Numbered from the stretch's first letter, positions 29,281 through 38,861 are shown. The stretch is DNA of 64,000 bases from an uncultured Eubacterium sp. (GCA_946555345.1 CAMNSS010000015.1:1-64000); one strand, 5' to 3'. Program-made: numbers and translations. Notes: generated by a model from the letters alone, not told the origin.

Positions 29281-30966
29281 TCAGCTTTTTTCTGTTTTTC
29301 TGGAAACAAAGAAGAAAATGATGCAAAGCACTGCGCATACGATCGTAAACACATTGAGGTACGTCCCGATCACGTTTACGATGGAATCCACGTTGACATT
29401 TTCTATGATTCCGTCGAAATAATCCCCGGATTCCCAGGCATCGTCCGTCCCCCAGCCTTCATACCAAGGAACAAATGCACATGTGATCACGTTCAATATC
29501 GTAATCAATAAGAACAGGAGCGAGATCCGTTTCGTATCGCCAACGGCAAGCCCCGTCTTCGGATTTCCCGGAAATGATGCGGCATCCTTTTTCGTAAGGC
29601 CGCCGTACCTTCTTCGCCAGATGAAGTAAAGTACCGGACCTGAAACCATCGCCGTCATGCCGCCGAGATAATAATCCGAACCATTGATTACCATCGCAAA
29701 AAGCGCAATGCAGATCGGCACGACGCAAAGGATCACGAGAACACCAAACCCGCCCGGGATCTTGAATTTGTATTCTTCCGCTGGGATCTTCTTCCGCAGG
29801 ATCATAGCCGAAATATATACGAGGATATACGATGCGATCAACATATGCACGTCTATGATGATGACAAATCCAAACGGCAGCATACATAAAATCATCGTGG
29901 ATATCGCTACCGACAGTACCGCAATGTACGGAACGCCATGCTTTTTATCGCACTTGACGAGTACCGGCGGCGCCAGATTATCGTCTGCCAGGGAAAAGAA
30001 GCCTCTCGACCCCGATGCAATATAAGTATTGAAAATCGAACACTGTGCGAATATAGCGACCAGTACGAAGAATACGCCCATCGCAGGACCCCAGAAGGTC
30101 TCTACTACATCCGAATATCCAACTGTGCCTGCTTCCGTACCCCAGTTGTCCCACTGGCCCAGCGAACCGAGGCCTGCAACCGTAGGCAGGATATAAACAG
30201 CCATGATCAGCGGAATGGTGATCAGCGTTCCTTTCGGGATCACCTGCGGATTCTTTACTTCACCTGCGATCGTGGACATGGATTCATAACCTGAATACAT
30301 CCACATGCATACGGAGATTCCGCCTGCGATGAAGAACAGCCAGTCGGAAGCGCCTTCCGCCTCATACGCCGTGAGCTGGAAAGAAACGGTATCCGCCGTT
30401 TCAGCGTTGCCGCCCCAATTCATAAAGCCGCATATGGCAACAAGGGCAAACGCTACCATGACCAGGATAGAGAGAATGGTGCTGGCAATCCCGACATCCT
30501 TGACGCCGCGGATATTGATATAAGTAAAGATGATGATCATTGCTGCTTTGATGGCAAATTCACCTGTCCAGCCCAGATCCCAGTATGCAGCAGCATACCC
30601 GCCCGCTAAAATAACATATACCGCATTATCAATATAGATGGAAATGGTTCTCCACCAGCCTGCCTGGAAACCCCAAAATTCTCCCAAGGCCTCCTGCACC
30701 CACTTGTAGTAACCGCCTTCCTGCGGCCTCACCGAACCGAGCTCCGACGCAACAAGCCCGAACGGCAGCGCCCATATAAACGGCATCACGCAGAGCATGA
30801 CGATGGAAAGACCCGGCCCGCATTCAGGAATCATCTCTTCGATTCCGTAGCATCCTGCGGCTACGAGGCAGAAGATCATGAATACGACGGTAGATACCTT
30901 CAAGTCATGCTTTTTCAACCCGTGTTCGCCTACCTCGGCGACATTGTTTTTTTGACTTTGTGTCAT
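29281..30966 (-). CDS. APC-superfamily amino acid permease
   Basis: A 561-aa integral membrane transporter of the amino acid-polyamine-organocation type. It has about 12-14 hydrophobic segments, an early ECGPGLSIVMLC break and ELGSVRPQEGGYYKWVQEALG (conserved TM2-TM3 region), with the functional FIAGGISVCMWMYSGYESMSTIAGEVKNP segment around TM6. The substrate is not deducible. ATG with AAAGGAGG upstream; its own promoter is seen at 31015-31043. It precedes the secreted M28 peptidase gene on the same strand (97 bp of clear intergenic). Confidence 0.9.
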   Translation of the reverse strand: MTQSQKNNVAEVGEHGLKKHDLKVSTVVFMIFCLVAAGCYGIEEMIPECGPGLSIVMLCVMPFIWALPFGLVASELGSVRPQEGGYYKWVQEALGEFWGFQAGWWRTISIYIDNAVYVILAGGYAAAYWDLGWTGEFAIKAAMIIIFTYINIRGVKDVGIASTILSILVMVAFALVAICGFMNWGGNAETADTVSFQLTAYEAEGASDWLFFIAGGISVCMWMYSGYESMSTIAGEVKNPQVIPKGTLITIPLIMAVYILPTVAGLGSLGQWDNWGTEAGTVGYSDVVETFWGPAMGVFFVLVAIFAQCSIFNTYIASGSRGFFSLADDNLAPPVLVKCDKKHGVPYIAVLSVAISTMILCMLPFGFVIIIDVHMLIASYILVYISAMILRKKIPAEEYKFKIPGGFGVLVILCVVPICIALFAMVINGSDYYLGGMTAMVSGPVLYFIWRRRYGGLTKKDAASFPGNPKTGLAVGDTKRISLLFLLITILNVITCAFVPWYEGWGTDDAWESGDYFDGIIENVNVDSIVNVIGTYLNVFTIVCAVLCIIFFFVSRKTEKS

Positions 30967-31014
30967 GTTTACCTCCTTTTTAAAATGATAAATGAAATAA
31001 ATATCTAAGTATAT

Positions 31015-31043
31015 ATTGTATTCTTTATGATACGCTTTATGAA
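31015..31043 (-). promoter_or_regulatory. candidate sigma-A promoter of the APC permease
   Basis: Minus strand TTCATA, a 17-bp spacer, then TACAAT. The -10 lies about 50 bp upstream of the permease ATG. The -35 is imperfect. Confidence 0.45.
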
Positions 31044-31346
31044 ATATACTTATTGCTGTCTTTTCAGCGATAAAAGGTGACTTTGCTTAAAAAAGCGGCT
31101 ATTCACCACTTTTTGGAAAACAAAAAGCAAAATGAAAGATGTTTTTGTGCAAGTTACCTATTGTTTTTAAGAGAAGCAACAATTTACCTTGTCTTCTATC
31201 AAGAATCTTTGCGGCACAAAAAAACAAACGGTTTCCAGTTCGCTAATTGGAATAATTTTAGGCATATTTCCGCTCCTTTTATACTTTAACGACAGCCTCA
31301 TTCTCCCCTTTTGAAAAGCATTAGATTCATTTCTTCATCGCATTAT
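31044..31346. other. intergenic stretch, nothing assigned
   Basis: A/T-rich spacer between the APC promoter and the tRNA-Leu terminator. A 70-codon plus-strand ORF in it has no ribosome binding site or recognisable composition. I see no gene, repeat or riboswitch. Confidence 0.4.
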
Positions 31347-31377
31347 AAAACCCCGCCATATTTTCCTTACAGCGGGG
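31347..31377 (-). terminator. terminator after tRNA-Leu(GAG)
   Basis: CCCCGC and GCGGGG form a 6-bp G/C stem with a 15-nt loop. On the minus strand TTTTAT follows. It is 40 bp past the tRNA 3' end. Confidence 0.7.
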
Positions 31378-31416
31378 AATCAATGATTGAACTTTTAACT
31401 TAGGATAAAGCCTATT

Positions 31417-31499
31417 TGGTGCGGCCGACCGGACTTGAACCGGTACGGTCTCCCACACGCCCCTCAAACGTGCGCGTCTGCCTATTCCGCCACGGCCGC
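31417..31499 (-). tRNA. tRNA-Leu (anticodon GAG)
   Basis: An 83-nt type II tRNA with encoded CCA: acceptor GCGGCCG/CGGCCGC, a D-arm typical of tRNA-Leu (GGAATAGGCAGACGC), anticodon loop TTGAGGG with GAG at 34-36 and T-arm CCGGTTCAAGTCCGG. It decodes CUC/CUU. It lies downstream of the candidate structured RNA on the same strand. Confidence 0.95.
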
Positions 31500-31610
31500 A
31501 TATGTGTACATCTGAATGTGCGCTTTTAATACCGCACATCGTTTCCAATCAGTACTTCTCTATTGTAAATATTCCGTCCTATTTTGTCAATAAAAGTTTT
31601 TGAAATAAGC

Positions 31611-31955
31611 AAAAAAATAATAATACCGATTGCTTGCGCTTAAAACCTATTTCCTTCCTCTGCAAAGCTTCCATCTTCTAACCTCTGACGTCTTAGACTT
31701 ACTCTTTCCATCTATTCTTTCTTACAGCTTGTCAGCTGCTACATTGTCTCTTGCTCTTTGGTTTCTTGAAGTTTCTGCTTCGCACTTAACCGAATCTCTC
31801 CTCTTTTTCGATCCGGCGGTTTTCACGTTTCGCAATCGGTATTAACGTTGTTCTTCTTGATGCACTTCTGGTGGAATCACCCTCTTTCCCATTCGATTCT
31901 ATTATCCAATAACTTATTTCTGCATTTTTAGGTTGGTGTACATATCTCCTTTCTT
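31611..31955 (-). ncRNA. candidate purine-rich structured RNA downstream of coaE
   Basis: A strong promoter (31962-31990) fires into a 450-bp gap without a convincing gene. The transcript would be purine-rich and have a 13-bp long-range stem (31621-31633 with 31832-31844, TAATACCGATTGC). A seven-U run lies ten bases past that stem. Inner hairpins include CCGGATC/GATTCGG, CAGCT/AGCTG and GAAG/CTTC. A nine-codon ORF just after the start has an SD only 2 bases from its ATG and is probably not translated. It does not match RNase P, tmRNA, SRP or 6S RNA as I know them. It could also be a decayed repeat region. Confidence 0.4.
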
Positions 31956-31961
31956 GGCTCT

Positions 31962-31990
31962 ATTATAGCACCATAGAAAAGCGTTTGCAA
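31962..31990 (-). promoter_or_regulatory. strong sigma-A promoter inside the end of coaE
   Basis: Minus strand TTGCAA, 17 bp, TATAAT. The -10 overlaps the coaE stop codon. It drives the candidate RNA and possibly tRNA-Leu(GAG). Confidence 0.65.
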
Positions 31991-32847
31991 GAATTTTTTG
32001 AAAATTGTTGCAAAAAATTTTCAAGCTTTCGTGCAAGTTCCTCCTGGCTGCCCGAATTATCGATAATGATATCGGATTTTGCCTTTTTTTCATCATCGCT
32101 TAACTGGCTGTTGATCCTGTCCCGGACTTCCCGCTCAGTCACGCCATCACGGCTGCATACCCGGCGGATGCGCGCCGCCTCATCTGCAACGAACAATAAA
32201 ACCAAATCGCATCGTTCATCAAGTCCTGCTTCAAAGAGAAGCGGCGCATCCAGGAGGATGCCAATGGGGTTTTCCACGCCCGTTACCGCCCGTTCTCCGC
32301 TAAGTATCTCATCCGCATCGGTCTTGCGTTTCGTTTCTGCGCCGGGTGCGCCAGCCTTGTAAACTGCACTCCCCTGCACACCCACAGCTTCACCCGCATC
32401 CGCAGCGGCCTCACAATCCGCTCTCCTGCGCATACGCATCATTTTATCTGTATGCGCCGTTTCATCCATCCCCGCCGCAGCGGCCGCTTTCCGAAGCGCA
32501 TCGATCTGTGCATCAATCTCCGCAATAATCGCCTGAAACATCACCCGGTCCAGTTCCCGCTTCCGCTCTTTATCGGTAAACACGAGGGAGGCCAGCGCCG
32601 CCCGGTCCAAGCTGCCGTCGGGATGCAAAATTTCGACACCTTCTTTGCCAAACTGGCCGGAAGGCCCGAACAAACCGTCCAGCACAGACAGCATTGGACT
32701 GCCATCGGAAGTGATGCACCGGCTGATCGCATCAGCGTCTATATGCGCAAACCCTCTTCCCTTTAAATATTCTGCGGCGGTGGATTTTCCCGTACCGATC
32801 CCGCCTGTCAAGCCCACGACCCGAAATTTCTGTTCCATCCGTTCCAT
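31963..32847 (-). CDS. coaE: dephospho-CoA kinase with a large internal insertion
   Basis: Catalyses the last step of CoA synthesis. The P-loop GLTGGIGTGKSTAA is at residues 12-25; AHIDADAISR follows, and LLDAPLLFEAGLDERCD and RRVCSRDGVTEREVRDRINSQ (the LID/R-x-x-x-Q region) are present. The protein is 294 aa against about 200 normally. The excess is a block of about 80 residues between about 120 and 200, rich in Ala, Met, Arg and Asp, just before the conserved PLLFE strand. It has no recognisable domain. Start ATG 32847 with GGAGAGG upstream. It follows polA by 82 bp, the usual pairing. Confidence 0.9.
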   Translation of the reverse strand: MERMEQKFRVVGLTGGIGTGKSTAAEYLKGRGFAHIDADAISRCITSDGSPMLSVLDGLFGPSGQFGKEGVEILHPDGSLDRAALASLVFTDKERKRELDRVMFQAIIAEIDAQIDALRKAAAAAGMDETAHTDKMMRMRRRADCEAAADAGEAVGVQGSAVYKAGAPGAETKRKTDADEILSGERAVTGVENPIGILLDAPLLFEAGLDERCDLVLLFVADEAARIRRVCSRDGVTEREVRDRINSQLSDDEKKAKSDIIIDNSGSQEELARKLENFLQQFSKNSCKRFSMVL

Positions 32848-32929
32848 CTGCTGTATTCCTCTCCTGCCTCAACCGCTTTCCCGCAAATCATGCATCCTGA
32901 CGGAAATGCAATTTCTTTTAAAAGCGCGC

Positions 32930-35596
32930 CTACTTTAACTCATACCAGTTCGCACCCTCGTTCAAATCGGCCTTTAGCTTTACCGCCAGCTCGTAGGCAG
33001 CTTCCATATTTTCCACCAGCAGCATTTCGACCGTTTCCTTTTCGTCCGCATACGTATTGATGATCAATTCATCGTGTACCTGCAAAATAAGCCTTGACTT
33101 TAAGCCTCGCTCCTTGAGCGCATGATGCACCTTAATCATGGCGATTTTAATGATATCAGCGGCGCTTCCCTGGATCGGCGTATTCATCGCCAGCCGCTCG
33201 CCGATCTGCCGCACCATGTATGCCGATGCTTTGATTTCCTTGATATAACGTTTTCTGCCCATCACGGTCGTCACATAACCATGCTCCTTGCAAAATTCCA
33301 CCTGTTCGTCCATAAACGCTTTTACGGCAGCGTGCTTATTGAAATACGCCTTGATGTATTCATCGGCATCCTTCCTAGTGATGTGCAGTTCCGTAGAAAG
33401 CCCAAATGCGCTCATGCCATAGATTACGCCGAAGTTGACCGCCTTCGCGCGGCTTCTTTCCTCCACGGTAATTTCATCCTCGGAAACACCTAATACATTG
33501 GCCGCTGTCGCGCGGTGGATATCCTCGCCATTGTTAAACGCAGCAATTAACGCATCGTCCTTCGACATATGCGCCAAAACCCGCAGCTCGATCTGCGAAT
33601 AATCCGCACCAACCAATACGCAATTTTCGTTATCGGGGATAAACGCCTTCCGCAGCTGCCGCCCCAGCTCCTGCCTGATGGGGATGTTTTGCAGATTCGG
33701 CTCGGTGCAGCTGATCCGCCCCGTCGTCGTCACCGTCTGGTTGAAATGTGCATGCACCTTTCCATCCTCCGCATTGATGAGCGGAAGCAGACCGTCGATA
33801 TACGTGCTTTTCAGCTTCGCCAGCGTCCGGTACTCCAGCACCGCAGGGACGATCGGATGCTTGTCCTTGATCCGTTCCAGGATATCCGCACTCGTCGAAT
33901 ACCCCCGCTTGGTCTTTTTCCCCGCTTCCAGGCCGAGCTTTTCAAACAGGATGTCCCCTAGTTGAAACGGCGAATTTAAGTTAAAGGTTTCCCCCGCCAT
34001 ATCGTAGATGGAGGCGGAAAGCGCATCGATTTCCGCCGTCAGCGCTTCTCCAAACCGCACCAGCTCGTCCCTGTTGACGTTGAACCCCTCGCGTTCCATC
34101 GCCGCCATGACGAGGATCAGCGGCAGCTCAATCGTATAAAACACCTGTTCCAGGTTTTCCCGTGCCAGGTTTTTCGCCTGGATCTCTTTCAAGTTGAGAA
34201 TCGCCGAACAGACGCGGAATCCATAATCCATGAACGATTTTACGGTATCCGTAAACATTTCCACCTGACCGTTATTTGCCAGAAAATCCGCTTCCTCTTC
34301 CACCGTGGCGTGAAGGTATTCGTTGGAAAGCGCCGCCAAGCTGTAATTGCTCCTTCCCGAGTCCAGCACGTACTGTGCCACAGCGGTATCAAAGGCGGTA
34401 TCGAAGCTGTCCGCACCGCTGCACAGCAACATATGGTAGTCGCGTTTCAGCTCATGCCCTGCAAAGGATGTCTCTTGCGACGCCAGCCAAGGGATGAAGC
34501 CGTGCAGCTTCTGGTAATCAAAGTAATAGTATTTCCCTCCATTAAAAGCGGCGATTCCTTCTATTGCAGGCTTTGCCAAATGATTGTTGTCGCCCAGCAC
34601 TTTGAGGATCGTTTCCCCCGTAAAGGCAAGCCCTTCCAGCATATCGTCACGGTCCACCAGAATCTGCGCAAAAGAAGACGTATCGATAAAACTCTCTGGC
34701 TGCGCCGTCTCTTCTGGTGAAAAATCAGTCTTTCCAATATTGAGCTTTTTCAAAAACTTGTTAAATTCCAGCTTTGTATAGATGTCCGCCAAGGCATGAT
34801 AGTCCGGCTCAACCAGCCGAAATTCCTCAAAATCGATCTCGATGGGGACATACACGTTAATCGTCGCAAGCCGCTTGCTCATTACCGCCAGCTGCACATT
34901 TTCCTCCACCTTTGTCTTTAGCCCAGCGGGCGTGACGCTGTCTACGTTTTCGATGAGGTTTTCCACGCTGCCGTATTCCTTGATCAGCTTGGTTGCAGTC
35001 TTTTCCCCTACGCCCGGAATGCCCGGGATATTGTCGGACTTATCGCCCATAAGGCCCTTAAAATCGATAAACTGCTGCGGCGTAAACCCGTATTTATCGA
35101 TCATCGCCTGCCTGTCATACAGCTCAAATTCGGACACGCCTTTTTTCGTAAAGATGATGCTGGTAACATCGGTCGCCAGCTGCAGCTCGTCCTTATCGCC
35201 CGTGATGATATACGGTTTCAGCCCCGCAGCTTCCGCCTCCCGCGCAATCGTGCCGATAATGTCGTCAGCCTCAAAGCCTTCCTGCTCGATCTGTTTAATG
35301 TGCATCGCTTTCAGGATATCTTTTAAAAGCGGAATCTGCATCGCCAATTCCGGCGGCATTTTCTTGCGCCCTGCCTTGTAATCTTCAAATTCCTTATGCC
35401 GGAAGGTCGGCGCTTTCATATCAAAAGCGATTCCCATGTATTCCGGTTCATAGTCCCGCCTGATCTTATCGAGCATATTCAGAAAACCGAATATCCCATG
35501 GGTAAAAATACCATCCCGCGTGATCATCGGATTGCGCATGGCATAATACGCCCGATTGATTAAACTGTTCCCATCGATTATGGCGATGTTTTTCAT
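32930..35596 (-). CDS. polA: DNA polymerase I (5' nuclease plus polymerase, proofreading probably inactive)
   Basis: An 888-aa repair and Okazaki-fragment polymerase. The 5' nuclease domain (GNSLINRAYYAM, GDKDELQLA, GIPGVGEKTATKLI) is intact. Polymerase motif A is GADYSQIELRVLAHMS, motif B RSRAKAVNFGVIYGMS, motif C LQVHDELI. The middle domain keeps the fold (DTAFDTAVAQYVLDSGRSNYSLAALS), but I do not see the DxE exo I motif, as in Bacillus Pol I. AAGGAG sits before the ATG. It lies between the FNT channel gene and coaE. Confidence 0.96.
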   Translation of the reverse strand: MKNIAIIDGNSLINRAYYAMRNPMITRDGIFTHGIFGFLNMLDKIRRDYEPEYMGIAFDMKAPTFRHKEFEDYKAGRKKMPPELAMQIPLLKDILKAMHIKQIEQEGFEADDIIGTIAREAEAAGLKPYIITGDKDELQLATDVTSIIFTKKGVSEFELYDRQAMIDKYGFTPQQFIDFKGLMGDKSDNIPGIPGVGEKTATKLIKEYGSVENLIENVDSVTPAGLKTKVEENVQLAVMSKRLATINVYVPIEIDFEEFRLVEPDYHALADIYTKLEFNKFLKKLNIGKTDFSPEETAQPESFIDTSSFAQILVDRDDMLEGLAFTGETILKVLGDNNHLAKPAIEGIAAFNGGKYYYFDYQKLHGFIPWLASQETSFAGHELKRDYHMLLCSGADSFDTAFDTAVAQYVLDSGRSNYSLAALSNEYLHATVEEEADFLANNGQVEMFTDTVKSFMDYGFRVCSAILNLKEIQAKNLARENLEQVFYTIELPLILVMAAMEREGFNVNRDELVRFGEALTAEIDALSASIYDMAGETFNLNSPFQLGDILFEKLGLEAGKKTKRGYSTSADILERIKDKHPIVPAVLEYRTLAKLKSTYIDGLLPLINAEDGKVHAHFNQTVTTTGRISCTEPNLQNIPIRQELGRQLRKAFIPDNENCVLVGADYSQIELRVLAHMSKDDALIAAFNNGEDIHRATAANVLGVSEDEITVEERSRAKAVNFGVIYGMSAFGLSTELHITRKDADEYIKAYFNKHAAVKAFMDEQVEFCKEHGYVTTVMGRKRYIKEIKASAYMVRQIGERLAMNTPIQGSAADIIKIAMIKVHHALKERGLKSRLILQVHDELIINTYADEKETVEMLLVENMEAAYELAVKLKADLNEGANWYELK

Positions 35597-35623
35597 TCTC
35601 CTTCACTATCTCCTTTTCCCATG

Positions 35624-36439
35624 TTATCTCTTATAAACAAACCAATAACCCATCCCTACGAAAACACATCCGCCCACGATGTTTCCCAAGGTAACGGGAA
35701 TCAAGTTATTGATCAGAAAATTTCCAAAAGTCAAACCCGAAACATCCAGGCCGAGAAGCTGCACGAACGCCTCATTGCCAGATGCCAGGATGCCTGCCGG
35801 GACGAAATACATATTGGCAATGCTGTGTTCAAAGCCTGCCAGCACGAACAGCATGATGCAAAAATAAATCGCAAAGATCTTACCGATGGCTGTCTGTGCG
35901 CCGGTTGCCATCCATACGGCCAAGCACACCAGCCAGTTGCACATGATCCCCAGGACAAAAGCCCTGCTGAAATCAAGCCCAACTTTACCGACAGCCGTCT
36001 TAACCGTGACTGCGCCCAAAAGCCCGCCCGCACTTTCCAAAAGCCCGGAATAACTGACCATGAAGACGACAAGCATCGCCCCGATGAAATTTCCTATGTA
36101 TACGATAATCCAGTTCCGCAGCATTGCCGCCGCCTTGATCCGCTTACCGAGCAGCCCCGTTATCATCAGGCAGTTACCGGTAAACAATTCCGCCCCGCAC
36201 AAAACGACCATCATCAGCCCGACCGGAAACACCATGGCCGACACCAGCCTGCCCAACCCAAAGGTCGCTGCATCGGCCGTCAAATTGAAAGACGCCATCG
36301 TAGACGCATAAGCGCCAAACGATATGTATGCGCCCGCCATGACAGCCAAAAGCAACAGCTTCACAAATCCCCCCTCCGCCTTCGTAACGGCGGAATCCTC
36401 TACTTGCCTTAAAATCTCAGTTGATGTAAGCGCTTTCAA
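35624..36439 (-). CDS. formate/nitrite transporter family channel
   Basis: A 271-aa FocA/NirC-type pentameric anion channel with six TM helices. Family signatures are FGLGRLVSAMVFPVGLMMVVLCGAELFTGN and the NWLVCLAVWMATG and GFEHSIANMYFVPAGI segments (the conserved His lies in GFEHSIANM). Substrate formate, nitrite or hydrosulfide cannot be fixed from sequence. The start is TTG 36439 with AGGAG 9 bases upstream. Confidence 0.92.
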   Translation of the reverse strand: MKALTSTEILRQVEDSAVTKAEGGFVKLLLLAVMAGAYISFGAYASTMASFNLTADAATFGLGRLVSAMVFPVGLMMVVLCGAELFTGNCLMITGLLGKRIKAAAMLRNWIIVYIGNFIGAMLVVFMVSYSGLLESAGGLLGAVTVKTAVGKVGLDFSRAFVLGIMCNWLVCLAVWMATGAQTAIGKIFAIYFCIMLFVLAGFEHSIANMYFVPAGILASGNEAFVQLLGLDVSGLTFGNFLINNLIPVTLGNIVGGCVFVGMGYWFVYKR

Positions 36440-36471
36440 TCCTTTAGTCTCCTCTTAACCATATGAATCTT

Positions 36472-36511
36472 AAAATTGCCTGCATGACAATTTATGTCAC
36501 GCAGGCAATAT
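36472..36511. terminator. bidirectional terminator after htpG
   Basis: ATTGCCTGC plus ATGACA pairs with TGTCA-C-GCAGGCAAT around a TTTA-type loop, with A/T tracts on both sides. It lies 18 bp past the htpG stop. Confidence 0.75.
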
Positions 36512-36526
36512 TTTATCACATCAAAT

Positions 36527-38428
36527 TTATTTTGTCATTAACCGGCATACGGAATTTGAAAATGCGACTGGATCTTCGATCGGCAGTCCTTCGATCAAAA
36601 GCGCCTGGTCGTAAAGCAGCGCCGCATAATCCTTTACAATATCTTTGTCGCTTTCATACGACTTGCGGAGCGTTTCCAAGATCGGATGCTTGGCGTTGAT
36701 TTCCAGCACCCGCTCGGCCTGCACCTTTTCGTCCGTCGGCATGGAGTTGAGTACCTTTTCCATCTCTATGGAAAGCCCGCCTTTTGCGGTGAGGCATACA
36801 GGGTGGCTTTTGAGCCGCTGGGAAAGACGCACCTCGGCAACCTTTCCATCGAGAGCCTCCTTCATGTATTCTAACATATCCTTGCTTTCCTCTGCCTGCT
36901 TTTCCGCTTCTTCCTTTTCTTCCTTGCTCTCTTCGATGTCCAAATCCTCGGCTGAAACGGATTTGAATTGTTTTTCATCAAATTCCCGCAGCATCTGGAT
37001 GGCAAATTCATCAATATCGTCCGTAAGGTAAAGGATTTCATAGCCCTTATCCTTCAAAAGCTCCGTCTGCGGCAGCTTGTCGATTTTATCGGTCGTCTCG
37101 CCGCTGGCGTAATAGATGTATTTCTGGTCCGGCTTCATCCTGCTGACGTATTCCGAAAGCGTCACCAGCGCCTTTTCCTGTGAGGAATAGAACATCACCA
37201 GATCCTGCAAGATTTCTTTATGTGCGCCGAAGCCTTCATAAAGGCCGTATTTGAGCTGCAAACCGAAGTTCTTGAAAAATTCCACGTACTTTTCCCGGTC
37301 GGTATTGCACATCGCCAAAAGCTCGCTCTTGATCTTCTTTTCCAGTCTCTGCGCGATTGCCTTGAGCTGCCTGTCATGCTGCAGCATTTCCCTGGAAATG
37401 TTCAGGGAAAGATCCTGTGAGTCAACAAGACCGCGGACGAAGCTGAAATAATCAGGCAAAAGGTCTGCACACTTGTCCATGATCATGACCCCGGACGAGT
37501 AGAGCTGCAAGCCCTTTTCAAAGTCCTTCGTATAGTAATTAAACGGCGCTTTCCCCGGAATGAACAATAAAGCGGTATAGCTTACGACACCCTCCACGTC
37601 GGTATGGATCACCTTTACTGGGTCGGCGTAATCGTAATATTTTTCCTGATAAAAATTATTGTAATCTTCATCCTTTAGCTCGCTTTTCGTCTTTTTCCAA
37701 AGCGGGATCATGCTGTTGAGCGTTTCAAGCTCCATATATGTTTCATATTCAGGTTTTTCATCCTCGCCTCCGTCTGTTTCCTTCGGCCTGGATTTCTCTA
37801 CCATCATTTGGATCGGATACCTGATGTAGTCCGAATATTTTTTGATCAGCCCTTTGATCTTATATTCGTCCAAAAATTCGCTATAGCGTTCGTCCTCTGT
37901 ATCCTCTTTGATGGTTAACGTAATTTCAGTACCGTTAACTTCCTTACCGACATCCTTGATGGTATAGCCATCTGCACCCGTGGATTCCCATTCATAAGCC
38001 TGGTCTTCGCCAAATGCCTTGCTGACTACGTTGACCTTGTCGCTGACCATGAAGGCGGAATAAAAGCCCACGCCAAACTGGCCGATAATATCGATTTCAT
38101 CCTTGTTTTCCATTTCTGCCTTAAAGTCAAGCGAGCCGCTCTTGGCAATCGTGCCGAGGTTCTTTTCCAGTTCCTCCTTCGTCATGCCCATCCCGTTATC
38201 GATGATTCGAAGCGTCCGCGCATCCTTGTCCGCTTCAATCGTGATCGTGAAATCATCCCGCGAAAAACCTGTGTTGCCGTCTGTCAGGCTGCGGTAGTAC
38301 AGCTTGTCTATCGCATCGCTGGCATTGGAAATCAGCTCACGCAAAAAAATTTCTTTATGCGTATAGATGGAATTGATCATTAAATCCAAAAGTCGTTTGG
38401 ATTCAGCCTTGAATTGTTTCTTTGCCAT
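36527..38428 (-). CDS. htpG: chaperone HtpG (Hsp90)
   Basis: An ATP-dependent cytosolic chaperone of 633 aa. GHKL ATPase motifs are complete: [54 protein letters not shown]. The middle domain has the catalytic-loop region [13 protein letters not shown] charged Glu/Lys linker ([17 protein letters not shown]) precedes the C-terminal dimerisation domain. ATG 38428 with GGAGGAG 8 bases upstream. Transcription is predicted from a promoter about 300 bp upstream that overlaps a CIRCE operator, so HrcA should repress it. Confidence 0.97.
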   Translation of the reverse strand: MAKKQFKAESKRLLDLMINSIYTHKEIFLRELISNASDAIDKLYYRSLTDGNTGFSRDDFTITIEADKDARTLRIIDNGMGMTKEELEKNLGTIAKSGSLDFKAEMENKDEIDIIGQFGVGFYSAFMVSDKVNVVSKAFGEDQAYEWESTGADGYTIKDVGKEVNGTEITLTIKEDTEDERYSEFLDEYKIKGLIKKYSDYIRYPIQMMVEKSRPKETDGGEDEKPEYETYMELETLNSMIPLWKKTKSELKDEDYNNFYQEKYYDYADPVKVIHTDVEGVVSYTALLFIPGKAPFNYYTKDFEKGLQLYSSGVMIMDKCADLLPDYFSFVRGLVDSQDLSLNISREMLQHDRQLKAIAQRLEKKIKSELLAMCNTDREKYVEFFKNFGLQLKYGLYEGFGAHKEILQDLVMFYSSQEKALVTLSEYVSRMKPDQKYIYYASGETTDKIDKLPQTELLKDKGYEILYLTDDIDEFAIQMLREFDEKQFKSVSAEDLDIEESKEEKEEAEKQAEESKDMLEYMKEALDGKVAEVRLSQRLKSHPVCLTAKGGLSIEMEKVLNSMPTDEKVQAERVLEINAKHPILETLRKSYESDKDIVKDYAALLYDQALLIEGLPIEDPVAFSNSVCRLMTK

Positions 38429-38458
38429 AAAAGTCTCTCCTCCGTATTTGAATCGTTT

Positions 38459-38641
38459 CTATTCTCTCTTGCCTGCGCCTATTGTCCTGGCTCGCACAAC
38501 CTGCATGGAGGTTGTATAGCGCTTCACCAACGCCCGCCGCATTCGCTTGCGCGCGGCTGGAACCGCCTTGCAAAACTCAATGTTGCGGGCTGCCTTGCAA
38601 GAAGATTCCCGCTTGCGTGCGGCTGTAACCGCCTTGTACAA
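38459..38641 (-). repeat. duplicated 27-bp element in the htpG leader, with a possible 60-codon uORF
   Basis: CGCTTGCG(C/T)GCGGCTG(G/T)AACC... occurs at 38544-38570 and 38610-38636, 66 bp apart, with two differences in 27. In mRNA sense each copy can form GCGG/CCGC and CGC/GCG mini-hairpins. A TTG-initiated frame with GAGGG upstream reads through both copies, giving a basic peptide with repeated KAV(P/T)AARKR. Translation is unproven. Confidence 0.5.
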
Positions 38642-38705
38642 GCTGCCCTCGGACTATGTCAAGCAACACCATGCCAATCATAAAACTATGGGCGCATTCG
38701 TTGAT

Positions 38706-38732
38706 TTGGCACTCACCGATATTGAGTGCTAA
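38706..38732. promoter_or_regulatory. CIRCE operator (HrcA site)
   Basis: TTGGCACTC, nine bases, GAGTGCTAA. This matches the CIRCE consensus TTAGCACTC-N9-GAGTGCTAA with one difference. It starts 4 bp downstream of the htpG -10 box, i.e. over the start site, the classic repression position. Confidence 0.93.
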
Positions 38733-38736
38733 CAAT

Positions 38737-38765
38737 ATATTACGACAAAGAGAACCAGAAATCAA
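38737..38765 (-). promoter_or_regulatory. htpG promoter
   Basis: Minus strand TTGATT, 17 bp, TAATAT, immediately upstream of the CIRCE operator. It predicts a 5' untranslated region of about 300 nt. Confidence 0.75.
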
Positions 38766-38826
38766 GGGGGTTTTGGAAAAATTTACGAAAATGCTTTTTC
38801 TCTCTCTTCTCCTATGATAATTTGTA

Positions 38827-38855
38827 TTGAATATATCAACCTGATCTGATATAAT
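38827..38855 (+). promoter_or_regulatory. promoter of the short convergent RNA
   Basis: Plus strand TTGAAT, 17 bp, TATAAT: near-consensus. The start is expected near 38862, 45 nt before a terminator hairpin. Confidence 0.75.
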
Positions 38856-38861
38856 TGGATC

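Noticed and set aside
31914-31943. nine-codon peptide gene in the candidate RNA
   Set aside because: The SD is only about 2 bases from the ATG and the peptide is minimal; kept only as a note under the RNA.
35624-36439. formate-specific focA or nitrite-specific nirC label
   Set aside because: The family is clear but substrate-defining residues cannot be assigned with confidence, so no gene symbol is given.
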